A DNA stretch of 64,000 nucleotides, taken from NCBI GenBank assembly GCA_030424845.1, contig JAUHWC010000003.1, positions 1 through 64,000 on the forward strand, written 5' to 3'. A program made the position numbers and the translations under genes. Source of the stretch: Alphaproteobacteria bacterium (GTDB lineage: Bacteria; Pseudomonadota; Alphaproteobacteria; Sphingomonadales; Sphingomonadaceae). Numbering within the stretch: the stretch's first letter is position 1; each line of letters starts with the position of its first letter. This document shows positions 8,528-18,699 of the stretch, piece by piece. Under the pieces are notes generated by a model. The model was not told where the DNA came from, ran no database searches, and saw only the letters and a program-made list of their open reading frames with translations.

Positions 8528-9661
8528 ATGCGCGATGTCGTGATTGCCGGTTATGCCCGGTCCCCGTTCCACCTTGCCAACAAGGGCGCGCTGGCCCGTG
8601 TCCGCCCGGACGACATGGCCGAACAGGTCATTCGCGGCCTGGTGGCGCGCACCGGCGTGAAACCGGAAGATATCGAGGATCTGCTGATGGGCTGTGCCTT
8701 CCCGGAAGGGGAGCAGGGCTTCAACATCGCCCGTCTCGTGGGCCTGATGGCGGACTTGCCGCTGTCCGTTGGCGGGATGACGCTGAACCGCTTCTGCGGT
8801 TCTTCCATGAGCGGCATCCACTATGCCGCCGGCCAGATCCAGCTGGGCGCTGGCGAAGTATTCCTGTGCGCCGGTGTTGAATCGATGAGCCGCGTGCCGA
8901 TGATGGGTTTCAACCCCATGCCCAACCCGAAGCTCGCCGAAAAGAGCGCCGCCTACATCTCCATGGGCGACACTGCCGAGAACGTGGCGAACAAGTACGG
9001 CCTCTCGCGCAAGGAGCAGGAGGATTTCGCGCTGCTCAGCCAGCAGAAGACCGCCACTGCGGTCGCCGCCGGCAAGCTGAAGGACGAGATCGTGCCGATC
9101 GATACCGGCAGTGGCACGGTGGATGCGGACGGCACGCCGCGCCCCGACACCACGGCGGAAGCACTCGCTGGCCTGAAGCCTGCCTTCCAGGCTGATGGCA
9201 CGGTAACCGCTGGCACCTCCTCCCCGCTGACGGATGGCGCCACGGCGGTGCTCGTGTGCAGCGCGGACTATGCCGCTGCCAACAATCTCGACGTGCTGGC
9301 CAAGGTGAAGTCCGTCGCCATTTCCGGTTGTGCGCCGGAAATCATGGGCATCGGTCCCGTGGGTGCATCGCAGAAGGCGCTGGAACGCGCAGGCATCACC
9401 GCCGCAGACCTCGACATCGTCGAACTGAACGAGGCCTTTGCCAGCCAGTCCATCGCTACCATCCGTGACCTTGGCCTGGACATGGACAAGGTGAACGTCG
9501 ATGGCGGCGCGATTGCCATCGGCCACCCGCTGGGCGCCACCGGTGCCCGCATCACCGGCAAGGCCGCGCAGCTGTTGAAGCGCGAAGGCGGCAAATATGC
9601 GCTCGCCACCCAGTGCATCGGCGGCGGGCAGGGCATCGCTACGGTCCTGGAGGCGATGTGA
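8528..9661 (+). CDS. fadA: Acetyl-CoA C-acyltransferase (3-ketoacyl-CoA thiolase)
   Basis: The 377-residue thiolase cleaves 3-ketoacyl-CoA with CoA to give acetyl-CoA and a shortened acyl-CoA. The acylated cysteine is C90 in NRFCGSSM, the C-terminal motif AIGHPLGATGARI holds the catalytic histidine, and the second cysteine is in CIGGGQG. The start has a good GGAGAGG box. Its stop overlaps the next gene (TGATG), which encodes the dehydrogenase/hydratase partner. It heads a tightly packed rightward operon that ends with a thioesterase at 16907. Confidence 0.93.
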   Translation: MRDVVIAGYARSPFHLANKGALARVRPDDMAEQVIRGLVARTGVKPEDIEDLLMGCAFPEGEQGFNIARLVGLMADLPLSVGGMTLNRFCGSSMSGIHYAAGQIQLGAGEVFLCAGVESMSRVPMMGFNPMPNPKLAEKSAAYISMGDTAENVANKYGLSRKEQEDFALLSQQKTATAVAAGKLKDEIVPIDTGSGTVDADGTPRPDTTAEALAGLKPAFQADGTVTAGTSSPLTDGATAVLVCSADYAAANNLDVLAKVKSVAISGCAPEIMGIGPVGASQKALERAGITAADLDIVELNEAFASQSIATIRDLGLDMDKVNVDGGAIAIGHPLGATGARITGKAAQLLKREGGKYALATQCIGGGQGIATVLEAM

Positions 9662-11988
9662 TGAGCGGGGACGCGATCAAGAAGGTCTGCGTCATCGGCG
9701 CAGGCACCATGGGTGCAGGGATCGCCGCACAGGTCGCCAATGCCGGCGTTCCCGTGCTGCTGCTGGACATCGTGCGGGACGAGAACGACCGCAATGCGGT
9801 GGCCGCGGGCGCGGTCGCCAAGATGCTCAAGACCGAACCCGCCCCCTTCATGTCCAAGGCGGCGGCCAAGCTGGTCGAAGTCGGCAATATCGACGATGAT
9901 CTTGCCAAGGTTGCCGAGTGTGACTGGGTTGTGGAAGCCATCATCGAGCGGCTGGACATCAAGCAGGACCTCTACGCCAAGCTGGAAAAGGTGCGCAAGG
10001 AAGGCACGGCCGTGTCCTCCAACACCTCCACCATCCCGCTGGCGCAGCTGACCGATGGAAGGTCCGATGCCTTCAAGCGCGATTTCCTGATCACCCACTT
10101 CTTCAATCCGCCGCGCTACATGCGTCTGATCGAGCTGGTGGCCGGCCCGCACAGCGATGCCGGAACGGTTGAGAAGGTGCGCGAATTCGTCGACCGCAAG
10201 CTGGGCAAGACCCCGGTCGATGCAGAGGACAGCCCGGGCTTCATCGCCAACCGCATCGGCACCTTCTGGATCCAGGCTGCCGTCAACGCGGCTGTCGACA
10301 TGGGTGTTTCGGTGGAAGATGCCGATGCCATCGGCGGCAAGCCCATGGGCGTGCCCAAGACCGGCATCTTCGGCCTGATCGACCTCATCGGCCTCGACCT
10401 GATGCCCTACCTGCAGCAGAGCCTTACCGGCACCTTGCCCAAGGATGATCCCTACCAGAAGATCGCCCGCAGCGAGCCGCTGATCGAGAAGCTGATTTCC
10501 GAAGGCTACACCGGCCGCAAGGGCAAGGGCGGCTTCTACCGCATCAACCGTGAAGGCGGCGGCAAGGTGAAGGAGGCGATCAACCTCCAGACCGGTGACT
10601 ATGCCCCGGCGGCGAAGCCTGTCAGCATTCGCGGGCCTGCGGCCAAGGGCGATCTTGGCGCGCTGATCGATATCAAGGGCACCATCGGCGAATATGCCTG
10701 GGCCATCCTTGGACCCACGCTGTCCTATTCCGCCAGTATCGTGCCTGAGGCGACTGCCACCATCGTCGGCGTCGATGACGCGATGAAGCTGGGCTACAAC
10801 TGGAAGTCCGGCCCGTTCGAGATGATCGACAGGATCGGTGCGGCCAAGCTGCGCGAGTGGCTGGCGGCAGACGGTCTGCCGGTGCCCGAGATCCTGGAAA
10901 AGGTGGGTGATGGCAGCTTCTACCGCATCGAAGGCGGCAGGAAGCAGTATTTCGGCCTCGATGGCGAGTATCACGATATCGAGCGTGCCCAAGGCGTGCT
11001 GCTGCTCGAGGATATCAAGCTCGGGTCCGAGCCTCTGCTGAAGAATGCTTCGGCAGCGCTGTGGGACGTTGGCGATGGCGTAGTCGCGCTGGAATTCACC
11101 GGCAAGATGAACGCGCTCGACAACGAGGTGATGAAGCTGATCGGCCAGGCCATCGAACTCGTCACCGAGAAGTACAAGGCGCTGGTGGTCTACAACGAAG
11201 GCAGCCATTTCTCTGCCGGTGCCAACCTCGGCCTCGCGCTGTTCGCGGTGAACATTGCTGCGTGGAGCGAGATCGAGAAGCTCGTGAAGGGCGGTCAGGA
11301 TGCCTACAAGGCGCTGAAATACGCCCCGTTCCCGGTGGTCAGCGCGCCGTCCGGCATGGCTCTTGGCGGTGGCTGCGAGATCCTGCTCAATTCCGATGCC
11401 GTGCAGGCCCATGCCGAAAGCTATATCGGCCTTGTCGAATGCGGCGTGGGGATCATTCCCGGCTGGGGCGGCTGCGGCGAGTTGATGCTGCGCTGGATGG
11501 AAAATCCGAAGATGCCCAAGGGCCCGATGCCGGCGGTGGCAAAGGCGTTCGAGATCATCTCGACCGCCACTGTCTCCAAGTCCGCGGCAGATGCCAGGCA
11601 GCACGGTTTCCTGCGACCGACCGACGGCGTGACCATGAACCGCGACCGCTTGCTGGCCGATGCGAAGGCCAGGGCGCTGGAGCTGGCAGAGGGCTACACT
11701 CCGCCCGAGCCGCCCGAATTCCGCTTGCCCGGCCCCAGCGGCCTGGCAGCGCTCAGGCTGGCGGTTGAAGGCTTCCAGGCACGGGGCCTCGCCACCGATT
11801 ACGATGGCGTTGTCTCAAGCCACCTGGCGCGGGTGCTGACCGGCGGCGATACCGACCCGACCGAGACCATCACCGAAGAGCAGCTGCTGGAGCTGGAACG
11901 GACAGAATTCATGAAGCTGACGCGTGAACCGCGCACGCAGGCCCGGATTGAGCACATGCTCGAAACCGGAAAACCGCTGCGCAACTGA
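9661..11988 (+). CDS. Bifunctional 3-hydroxyacyl-CoA dehydrogenase / enoyl-CoA hydratase (FadB-like)
   Basis: The 775-residue protein catalyses hydration of enoyl-CoA and NAD-dependent oxidation of 3-hydroxyacyl-CoA. The NAD-binding Rossmann motif GAGTMGAGIA is at the very N-terminus, followed by 3HCDH domains with the ITHFFNPP motif (to about 430). A crotonase domain lies at about 470-690, with the oxyanion segment around ALGGGCE. The order dehydrogenase-then-hydratase is the reverse of E. coli FadB, and is a known arrangement for this family. The start is the ATG in the TGATG overlap with the thiolase gene. Confidence 0.9.
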   Translation: MSGDAIKKVCVIGAGTMGAGIAAQVANAGVPVLLLDIVRDENDRNAVAAGAVAKMLKTEPAPFMSKAAAKLVEVGNIDDDLAKVAECDWVVEAIIERLDIKQDLYAKLEKVRKEGTAVSSNTSTIPLAQLTDGRSDAFKRDFLITHFFNPPRYMRLIELVAGPHSDAGTVEKVREFVDRKLGKTPVDAEDSPGFIANRIGTFWIQAAVNAAVDMGVSVEDADAIGGKPMGVPKTGIFGLIDLIGLDLMPYLQQSLTGTLPKDDPYQKIARSEPLIEKLISEGYTGRKGKGGFYRINREGGGKVKEAINLQTGDYAPAAKPVSIRGPAAKGDLGALIDIKGTIGEYAWAILGPTLSYSASIVPEATATIVGVDDAMKLGYNWKSGPFEMIDRIGAAKLREWLAADGLPVPEILEKVGDGSFYRIEGGRKQYFGLDGEYHDIERAQGVLLLEDIKLGSEPLLKNASAALWDVGDGVVALEFTGKMNALDNEVMKLIGQAIELVTEKYKALVVYNEGSHFSAGANLGLALFAVNIAAWSEIEKLVKGGQDAYKALKYAPFPVVSAPSGMALGGGCEILLNSDAVQAHAESYIGLVECGVGIIPGWGGCGELMLRWMENPKMPKGPMPAVAKAFEIISTATVSKSAADARQHGFLRPTDGVTMNRDRLLADAKARALELAEGYTPPEPPEFRLPGPSGLAALRLAVEGFQARGLATDYDGVVSSHLARVLTGGDTDPTETITEEQLLELERTEFMKLTREPRTQARIEHMLETGKPLRN

Positions 11989-12013
11989 CACGCCAGGCAA
12001 ACGATACAGAACA

Positions 12014-12059
12014 GCGGCCGACCACATCCATCCTACCTCCCACACCCGTGGTCGGTCGC
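12014..12059 (+). promoter_or_regulatory. Intra-operon stem-loop before acyl-CoA dehydrogenase gene
   Basis: GCGGCCGACCAC (12014-12025) pairs with GTGGTCGGTCGC (12048-12059) over 12 bp with one G-U pair, and the loop is 22 nt. It fills the only sizeable gap (93 nt) in an otherwise overlapping operon and ends 22 nt before the next start codon. It lacks a T-run, so RNA processing, stability or attenuation is more likely than simple termination. Confidence 0.5.
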
Positions 12060-12081
12060 ACCCTTGAGGAGAGCATGAACC

Positions 12082-13872
12082 ATGCAAGTCTATGAGGCCC
12101 CCATTCGCGACATGCGCTTCGTCCTGGACGAGCTCTGGGTCGATGACGGCTTTGGCGACATCCCTGCGCTGGAGGAATTCGATTCCGACCTAACCAGCGC
12201 CATCCTGGAAGAAGCTGCAAAGTTCAGCCGCGAAGTGCTGCTGCCGCTCAATCGCTCGGGTGACGAGGAAGGTTGCGTGCTCGAAAACGGCGTGGTGCGC
12301 ACGCCCGAAGGCTTCAAGGATGCCTACAAGCAGTTCACCGAAAGCGGTTGGGCATCGCTCGCTGCTGACCCGGAATGGGGCGGGCAGGGCCTGCCCGAAC
12401 GGGTGAACAAGCTGGTGGAGGAGATGACCTGTTCCACCAACCTGTCCTTCGGCCTCTATCCGGGCCTGACCCATGGCGGCGCGATTGCACTGGAAGCGCA
12501 CGGCAGCGAGGATTTGAAGAACCTCTACCTGCCCAAGATGACCAGCGGCGAATGGTCGGGGACCATGTGCCTGACGGAATCGCATTGCGGCACCGACCTG
12601 GGGATGCTGCGCACCAAGGCCGAACCACAGGAAGATGGCAGCTACAAGGTTTCCGGTTCCAAGATCTTCATCTCGGCCGGCGATCATGACCTGTCGGACA
12701 ACATCATCCACCTGGTGCTCGCGCGCCTGCCCGATGCGCCTGCTGGCGTGAAGGGCATCTCGCTGTTCCTGGTGCCCAAGTACCTGCCGAATGACGACGG
12801 CACGCCGGGACCGTCCAACGGTGTTTCCTGCTCCGCGCTGGAACACAAGATGGGCCTGAAGGCTTCCGCCACCTGCCAGATGCAGTTCGAGGAATCGACC
12901 GGCTGGCTGGTGGGCGAACCGCACCAGGGCCTGGCCGCCATGTTCACCATGATGAATGCCGAGCGCCTGTCTGTCGGCATCCAGGGCGTTGGCATTGGCG
13001 AGGCGGCTTACCAGTCCGCCGTGTGGTATGCCAAGGATCGCCTGCAGGGCCGCTCGCTCTCCGGTGCCAAGTATCCGGACAAGCCGGCTGACCCGATCAT
13101 CGTCCACCCCGATGTGCGCCGCATGCTGATGACCATGCGTTGCTACAACGAAGGCTGCCGGATGCTCGGTGGCTGGGTGGCGCGTGCGCTGGATGCGGAA
13201 AAGCACTCCCAGGATCCGGAAGTGAAGGCCCGTGCAACCGATTTCGTCGCGCTGATGACGCCGATCGTGAAGGCGCTGTTCACCGACCTTGGCCACGAGA
13301 GCGCGAACCTCGCCGTGCAGGTTTACGGCGGCCACGGCTACATCCGCGAAAGCGGCGTGGAACAATATGCTCGCGATGCCCGCATCGCCATGATCTACGA
13401 AGGCACCAACGGGATCCAGGCGCTCGACCTTGTCGGCCGCAAGATGGGCCAGAACACCGGCCGCCTGCTGCGCAGTTTCTTCCACCCGGTTTCCGATTTC
13501 ATCGAGGCAAGCAAGGGTGACGGGCCCATGAAGCCGATGATCGATGGGCTGGAAAAGGCGCTGGGTGCATTGCAGCTGTCCACCGCCACCATTGCCCAGA
13601 AGGGACTGAAGGACCCGGAAGAGGCGGGTGCCGCCGCGACCGAATACCTGCGCCTGTTCGGCCTCGTGGCGATGGGATACTGCTTCGCCCGCGCCACCAT
13701 GATTTCCGACATGAAGCTGGCTTTCGGCACCGAAGAGAAGGAATTCTATGACGCCAAGATCAAGACGGCGACCTTCTTCTTCGAGCGCATCCTGCCGCAG
13801 GTTTCGGCCAACTTCCTGGCCATCAAGGCTGGCAAGAAGAGCATGATGGCCCTGAGCGAGGAGCAGTTTTGA
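12082..13872 (+). CDS. Acyl-CoA dehydrogenase (FadE-like, with extra C-terminal domain)
   Basis: The 596-residue flavoprotein introduces the 2,3 double bond into acyl-CoA and passes electrons to ETF. The signature segments MCLTESHCGTDL (about residue 160) and YGGHGYIRE with the downstream catalytic Glu region IYEGTNGIQALDL are present. It is longer than the usual 380-residue enzyme because of N- and C-terminal extensions typical of the large family in proteobacteria. The start has a GGAGAG box. EtfBA are encoded downstream in the same operon, giving the electron acceptor. Confidence 0.93.
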   Translation: MQVYEAPIRDMRFVLDELWVDDGFGDIPALEEFDSDLTSAILEEAAKFSREVLLPLNRSGDEEGCVLENGVVRTPEGFKDAYKQFTESGWASLAADPEWGGQGLPERVNKLVEEMTCSTNLSFGLYPGLTHGGAIALEAHGSEDLKNLYLPKMTSGEWSGTMCLTESHCGTDLGMLRTKAEPQEDGSYKVSGSKIFISAGDHDLSDNIIHLVLARLPDAPAGVKGISLFLVPKYLPNDDGTPGPSNGVSCSALEHKMGLKASATCQMQFEESTGWLVGEPHQGLAAMFTMMNAERLSVGIQGVGIGEAAYQSAVWYAKDRLQGRSLSGAKYPDKPADPIIVHPDVRRMLMTMRCYNEGCRMLGGWVARALDAEKHSQDPEVKARATDFVALMTPIVKALFTDLGHESANLAVQVYGGHGYIRESGVEQYARDARIAMIYEGTNGIQALDLVGRKMGQNTGRLLRSFFHPVSDFIEASKGDGPMKPMIDGLEKALGALQLSTATIAQKGLKDPEEAGAAATEYLRLFGLVAMGYCFARATMISDMKLAFGTEEKEFYDAKIKTATFFFERILPQVSANFLAIKAGKKSMMALSEEQF

Positions 13873-14774
13873 GCAAGGCAGACAACCTCAACGCCCAGCT
13901 GGCGATCCCGGCGATCGTGGCGCCGATGTTCCTCGTCTCCGGCGTGGAACTCGTCACCGCCTGTTCGCAGAACGGCCTGCTCGGAACCTTCCCCACGCTC
14001 AACGCCCGCACCGCCGATGCGCTGGATGCCTGGCTGGGCGAGATCGGCGAGCGGCTGGACGGCAAGCCCTATGGCGCGAACCTGATCGTCCACAAGTCCA
14101 ACCCGCGCCTGCAGGAAGACCTGGCACTGGTGGTGAAGCACAAGGTGCCGCTGGTCATCACCTCGCTCGGAGCGGTGCCGGACCTGATCGATGCCGTGCA
14201 TTCCTATGGCGGCATGGTGCTGCATGACGTGATCGGCATCCGCCACGCGCAGAAGGCGATCGAGGCGGGCGCGGACGGATTGATCGCCGTCGCGGCAGGG
14301 GCGGGCGGCCATGCCGGCACCTTCAGCCCCTTCGCGCTGACATCGGAAATCCGCGAGTTCTTCGCCGGGCCGATGGCGCTGTCAGGCTGCATCAGCCACG
14401 GGCGGCACGTGCTTGCGGCAAGGGCTATGGGGGCCGATTTCGGTTATATCGGATCGCATTTCATCGCTGCCGAGGAAAGCATGGCCCCGGCCGAACAGAA
14501 GCAGATGATGATCGAATCCACCGCCAAGGACATCGTCTATACCGACAAGGTGACGGGCGTTGCTGCCAACTTCATGCGCGCGAGCCTGGAAGCCTCCTCC
14601 CTGCCGGACGGCGCGCACGGTGAAATGGCGCTGTCCGATGAAGCGAAGGCGTGGAAGACAATCTGGTCCGCAGGGCATGGCGTTGGTGCAACCCATGCTG
14701 TACGGCCCGCCGCTGCAATCTGTCGTGAACTGATAGAGCAATATGAGAAAGCCCTGGAGGAATTGACCTCATGA
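13869..14774 (+). CDS. Nitronate monooxygenase / 2-nitropropane dioxygenase-family FMN protein
   Basis: The protein has 301 residues and a TIM-barrel FMN fold. It begins with the family pattern [13 protein letters not shown] and has the glycine-rich phosphate-binding stretch [11 protein letters not shown] near residue 140. The family oxidises alkyl nitronates, but members inside beta-oxidation operons may instead be enoyl-reductase-like or serve an unknown acyl-CoA step. The start is a TTG overlapping the previous stop (TTGA), with GAGGAG eight bases upstream. The placement between FadE and EtfBA suggests a role in acyl-CoA catabolism; the true substrate is unknown. Confidence 0.85.
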   Translation: MSKADNLNAQLAIPAIVAPMFLVSGVELVTACSQNGLLGTFPTLNARTADALDAWLGEIGERLDGKPYGANLIVHKSNPRLQEDLALVVKHKVPLVITSLGAVPDLIDAVHSYGGMVLHDVIGIRHAQKAIEAGADGLIAVAAGAGGHAGTFSPFALTSEIREFFAGPMALSGCISHGRHVLAARAMGADFGYIGSHFIAAEESMAPAEQKQMMIESTAKDIVYTDKVTGVAANFMRASLEASSLPDGAHGEMALSDEAKAWKTIWSAGHGVGATHAVRPAAAICRELIEQYEKALEELTS

Positions 14775-15517
14775 AGATCCTTGTTCCCGTGAAGCGGGTG
14801 ATTGATTACAATTTGAAGCCGCGGGTCAGGTCGGATGGTACGGGTGTGGACCTGTCCAACATCAAGATGAGCATGAACCCGTTTGACGAGATCGCGGTAG
14901 AAGAGGCGATCCGTCTGGCTGAAGCGGGCAAGGCTGATGAAGTGGTGGTCGTTTCCATCGGCCCGGCCAAGGCGCAGGAGACGCTGCGCACGGGCATGGC
15001 GATGGGCGCGGACCGTGCGATACTGGTCGAGACCGATGACGAGGTCGAGCCGCTGGCGGTTGCCAAGATCCTGAAGGCCGTGGTCGCGGAAGAAAATCCC
15101 GGCATGGTCATCATGGGCAAGCAGGCGATCGACGATGACAGCAACCAGACCGGCCAGATGCTTGCGGCACTGCTGGGCTGGGCGCAGGGCACCTTTGCCT
15201 CCAAGGTGGAACTGGACAGCGATGCCGTGACCGTGACCCGCGAAGTGGATGGCGGCCTGGAGACGGTGAAGCTGGGCTTGCCTGCCATCGTGACGACGGA
15301 CCTGCGCTTGAACGAGCCGCGCTTTGCCAAGCTGCCCAACATCATGAAGGCGAAGAAGAAGCCGCTCGATGTGAAGAGCCCGTCCGATTACAGGGTCGAC
15401 ATTACCCCGCGCCTGAAGACCCTCAAGGTGGTCGAGCCGCCGGTGCGCGAAGCAGGGGAAATCGTGCCTGATGTCGATACGCTTGTTGCCAAACTCAAAG
15501 CCATGGGAGCCGTCTGA
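14771..15517 (+). CDS. etfB: Electron transfer flavoprotein beta subunit
   Basis: The 248-residue protein is the AMP-binding subunit of the soluble ETF heterodimer, which accepts electrons from acyl-CoA dehydrogenases and passes them to ETF:quinone oxidoreductase. The N-terminus [18 protein letters not shown] and the motif [17 protein letters not shown] are typical. Length matches the family. ATG overlaps the previous stop (ATGA) and its own stop overlaps etfA (TGATG). Confidence 0.96.
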   Translation: MKILVPVKRVIDYNLKPRVRSDGTGVDLSNIKMSMNPFDEIAVEEAIRLAEAGKADEVVVVSIGPAKAQETLRTGMAMGADRAILVETDDEVEPLAVAKILKAVVAEENPGMVIMGKQAIDDDSNQTGQMLAALLGWAQGTFASKVELDSDAVTVTREVDGGLETVKLGLPAIVTTDLRLNEPRFAKLPNIMKAKKKPLDVKSPSDYRVDITPRLKTLKVVEPPVREAGEIVPDVDTLVAKLKAMGAV

Positions 15518-16452
15518 TGAGCGCGCTGGTCCTTGCAGAACATGATGGCGGCAAGCTGAACCCCGCCACCCTTGCCACCGTCACCGCTGCTGCGGCAGTG
15601 GGCGGCCCTGTCCATATCCTTGTCGCCGGTGGTGACGATGCCTCTGCCGCGGCTGATGAAGCCGCAAAGGTTGCAGGGGTGGAAAAGGTGCTGCTGGCAT
15701 CGGATGCCGCCTATGCCAGGCAACTGGCCGAGAACGTCGCGCCGCTGGTTGCCGGCCTGATGGATGGCTATGAAGCCTTCTTCGCGCCAGCCACTACTAC
15801 GGGCAAGAACATCGCCCCGCGCGTTGCTGCCATGCTCGACGTGATGCAGCTGTCCGACATTATCGGCGTTGAAGGCCCCAAGACCTTCACCCGGCCGATC
15901 TATGCCGGCAATGCCATCGCCACGGTTGAATCGAGCGATGCCAAGCTGGTGATCACCGTGCGCGCCACCGCGTTCGACAAGGCTGCCGCCGAAGGCGGAA
16001 GCGCGAGTGTTGAGGCTGTTTCCGGCCCCGGCGATGCGGGCCTGTCCACCTTTGTTGGCCTTGATGCCACCGAAAGCGAGCGGCCGGAACTGACGAGTGC
16101 CGGCATCATCGTATCGGGTGGCCGCGCGCTGAAGGACAGTGCCACCTTTGAGGCCACGATCACCCCGCTGGCAGACAAGCTGGGCGCTGCCATCGGCGCT
16201 TCACGCGCTGCGGTGGATGCCGGCTACGTGCCCAATGACTACCAGGTTGGCCAGACCGGCAAGATCGTCGCGCCGGAGCTTTATATCGCCATCGGTATCT
16301 CCGGCGCGATCCAGCACCTTGCCGGCATGAAGGACTCCAAGGTGATCGTCGCCATCAACAAGGACCCCGACGCACCCATCTTCCAGGTCGCAGACCTCGG
16401 CCTCGTCGCAGACCTCTTCGATGCCGTGCCCGAACTGACAGGGAAACTGTGA
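15517..16452 (+). CDS. etfA: Electron transfer flavoprotein alpha subunit
   Basis: The 311-residue protein is the FAD-binding partner of EtfB. Its C-terminal FAD domain contains [17 protein letters not shown] and the segment [14 protein letters not shown], which contact FAD. It is in the electron pathway for the FadE-like enzyme encoded in the same operon. Its stop is shared with the GTG start of the thioesterase gene. Confidence 0.96.
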   Translation: MSALVLAEHDGGKLNPATLATVTAAAAVGGPVHILVAGGDDASAAADEAAKVAGVEKVLLASDAAYARQLAENVAPLVAGLMDGYEAFFAPATTTGKNIAPRVAAMLDVMQLSDIIGVEGPKTFTRPIYAGNAIATVESSDAKLVITVRATAFDKAAAEGGSASVEAVSGPGDAGLSTFVGLDATESERPELTSAGIIVSGGRALKDSATFEATITPLADKLGAAIGASRAAVDAGYVPNDYQVGQTGKIVAPELYIAIGISGAIQHLAGMKDSKVIVAINKDPDAPIFQVADLGLVADLFDAVPELTGKL

Positions 16453-16907
16453 GTGAAGTCATAGTCTCGGGCCTCGATGCGCTGCGTGCCGGAATGGTGG
16501 GCCAGGTGCGTTTCGGCATGGCCAAGCTGATCGGCATGGATCTGGTGGAGGCGGAACACGGCCACGTCGTGCTCACAGCCACGCCGACGCCGGAGATCTA
16601 CAACATGCTGGGCATCGCCCATGGGGGCTTTGCGGCGACGATGCTCGACAGCGCGTGCGGGCTTGCCGCGACTTCGGCGATGCCTGACCTGCGCAACGTG
16701 GTGACGCTGGAGGTGAAGGTCGCCTATCACGGCGCGATCCGCGAGGATGCGGGTGAGCTGCGTGCCGTGGGCAAGCTGCTCTCTCTCACCAATCGCACCG
16801 CCTATACCGAGGCGCAATTGCTGGACGCTGGCGGCAAGATCTATGCTTCTGCCACCAGCACCCTGTACATCAGCGAAAAGCATAAGCCCCTGGCCGAGGC
16901 AGGCTGA
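16449..16907 (+). CDS. PaaI-type hotdog-fold acyl-CoA thioesterase
   Basis: The 152-residue protein has the hotdog thioesterase pattern: [17 protein letters not shown] at about 58-74 followed by the beta strands [14 protein letters not shown]. It should release CoA from small or aromatic acyl-CoA esters, relieving CoA trapping. The start is a GTG overlapping the etfA stop (GTGA). It is the last gene of the operon and converges with the leftward gene ending at 16912. Confidence 0.87.
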   Translation: MSEVIVSGLDALRAGMVGQVRFGMAKLIGMDLVEAEHGHVVLTATPTPEIYNMLGIAHGGFAATMLDSACGLAATSAMPDLRNVVTLEVKVAYHGAIREDAGELRAVGKLLSLTNRTAYTEAQLLDAGGKIYASATSTLYISEKHKPLAEAG

Positions 16908-16911
16908 ACGA

Positions 16912-18672
16912 TCAGCGCGGACGCATCCCGTAGGGCAGTTCGCTGGTGAAGGCTTCCACGCGGGTGATCTTGCCGGCCTCGAAGCGGTACAGTTCCACCA
17001 CCTGGTAGGTGAGAGGATATCCCGTGCCATCCGTAGCGGGCAGGTCTTCGAAGAATTTCACCACGGCGAGGCCGCGTTCCTCGTCGATCGCCAGCAATTC
17101 GCGGTCGCGCGTGCGCTCCACGCGAGACAGCACAGGCCCGCCGAAGGGCGAGGTGCAATCGCCCACCGCCATGCCGTTGACGAGCCATTCGCAATCCGCT
17201 GCCACCGCGCGCGGGGCTGGGCCGTTATCGCTGATCGCGGCCATGAAGTCGCTGGCGCTTGCTGCCATGTCTTCGCGCGAGGTGCGGCGATTGGCGGGGA
17301 GCACGGCAAAGTCGGTGGCGGATACCGGTTCGACATAGGGCGGGCCGTAATTGCTGCGGGGGATGGTGGCATCCACGCTGCCCACCGCATTGCCGTCAGC
17401 AGCAATGGTGAAGGCCGCCCATGCGGGCTGGCCGTGCTCCTCGATCCGGCCGATCCACACCGCCTTGCCGGTCTCCTGGTCTGCCACCACCAGCGGGCTT
17501 TCGTCGATCGCGTTGATCGTGCGCCAGATGCTCTCGCCCACGCGGATGCCGACGCTGTTTTCCGAATAGCCGACCTTCTCGCCCCAGTTCACGTCCTGCC
17601 ACCGGTTGCCGACCATCGCGGTGGCGACGGAGCCGGCAAGACCTGACAGGCAGGCATCGTTGCAGGCCTGCGGATCAGCGGCAAAGCGCGGCATGGGCGC
17701 CGCCTCGCCCCAGAAGGGGTTGTGCATGAAATAGGGGACGTAGGTGAAGGTCGCCTCGATCCGCTGGATTTCGGCATCGCGGATGCGGAAGGCTTCGATG
17801 AGGGTGATCGAGTTGGGCCATTTGAGCGCCGTGCGCATCTCGTTGCCATTGGTCAGCAGGTAGCGGTCAAACTCGTTGGCATGGTCGAAGAATCCGCTCG
17901 CCACCACCACGCCGCGCTGTTCGTCGACCAGCGGCAGGTCGCGCCGGATGCGCTTGTTGATCTTGTAGAGGCCGAGGCGGAACTGCGCTTCGCAACCGGC
18001 GGCAATGGCGGCCGCGCTTTGCTGCTCGCCTTCGCGCACGGCGGTGGTGAGGATGCCGTTCTCCAGCCGGCTGCAATCCTCGGAAAATGGCGCGAAGACC
18101 TGCCCGTCATTCAGCTCCACCGTGTCGAAATAGCTGTCCGCAATGGCCAGCATGCGTTCGCGCGGGCGGCGCTCCTCTTCCGGCAGCACTTCGGCGAACT
18201 CCGCGAAATGGGGCATGTTCACCGGATTGCCGAATGGTGCGGGCAGGCTGGTCTGGCGGTGGACCACGGTCTCGATCTCGTCGATCAGCCCGTCCTCGAC
18301 ATGGATGCGCACGGCATAGAACGCCGAATGCTGGTTTTCCCGCACCGCGCCGAACCATGCGGCGTGGCCAGTGGTCTCGTCTGCCACCACAAGGCCGTTG
18401 TCATCCACGCCCGCCACGGTGCGCCACAGGCCCTGGCCCAGAGGCAGGACAACGTTGTTCTCGGTAAACACCACGTCAGCCGCCAGCGGAAGGCGTGCAA
18501 AGTTGCGTTCGGACAGCGCCTGCATGTGATCCTGCATGATGGCAATCAGGCAGTCATACTGGCAGCTGGTATCGGGAACGGCGCTCTCTTCGCCGGGCGC
18601 CTGGGCCTGCGCGGTCAGGGGCAGGGCAATCGCCAGAACCGTGGCGCTGGCTGCGGTGATCAGCTTCTTCAT
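16912..18672 (-). CDS. Secreted tandem-repeat NTF2-like protein of unknown function
   Basis: The 586-residue protein has a clear signal peptide (cleavage near AQA-QA) and a GGGGAGAG ribosome site. It contains two similar halves: each has a domain with a W-R-T-(V/I)-x-(G/A)-(V/I)-D-(D/E) core followed by VVADxxTG and an HxG/WxG segment (about 75-140 and 370-445), then a second domain with a conserved Cys-Ser or Cys-Glu motif (about 180-300 and 460-580). This suggests internal duplication of an NTF2/SnoaL-like pair. It follows the PQQ dehydrogenase by 27 nt and is probably co-transcribed, so it may help in periplasmic substrate handling. No function can be assigned. Confidence 0.7.
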   Translation of the reverse strand: MKKLITAASATVLAIALPLTAQAQAPGEESAVPDTSCQYDCLIAIMQDHMQALSERNFARLPLAADVVFTENNVVLPLGQGLWRTVAGVDDNGLVVADETTGHAAWFGAVRENQHSAFYAVRIHVEDGLIDEIETVVHRQTSLPAPFGNPVNMPHFAEFAEVLPEEERRPRERMLAIADSYFDTVELNDGQVFAPFSEDCSRLENGILTTAVREGEQQSAAAIAAGCEAQFRLGLYKINKRIRRDLPLVDEQRGVVVASGFFDHANEFDRYLLTNGNEMRTALKWPNSITLIEAFRIRDAEIQRIEATFTYVPYFMHNPFWGEAAPMPRFAADPQACNDACLSGLAGSVATAMVGNRWQDVNWGEKVGYSENSVGIRVGESIWRTINAIDESPLVVADQETGKAVWIGRIEEHGQPAWAAFTIAADGNAVGSVDATIPRSNYGPPYVEPVSATDFAVLPANRRTSREDMAASASDFMAAISDNGPAPRAVAADCEWLVNGMAVGDCTSPFGGPVLSRVERTRDRELLAIDEERGLAVVKFFEDLPATDGTGYPLTYQVVELYRFEAGKITRVEAFTSELPYGMRPR

Positions 18673-18699
18673 CGTGTCTCTCTCCCCGGCGGATGGCGC

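Noticed and set aside
9268-11604. 778-codon leftward open frame opposite the FadB-like gene
   Set aside because: The rightward strand encodes clear Rossmann and crotonase motifs; the antisense translation has no recognisable family or ribosome site.
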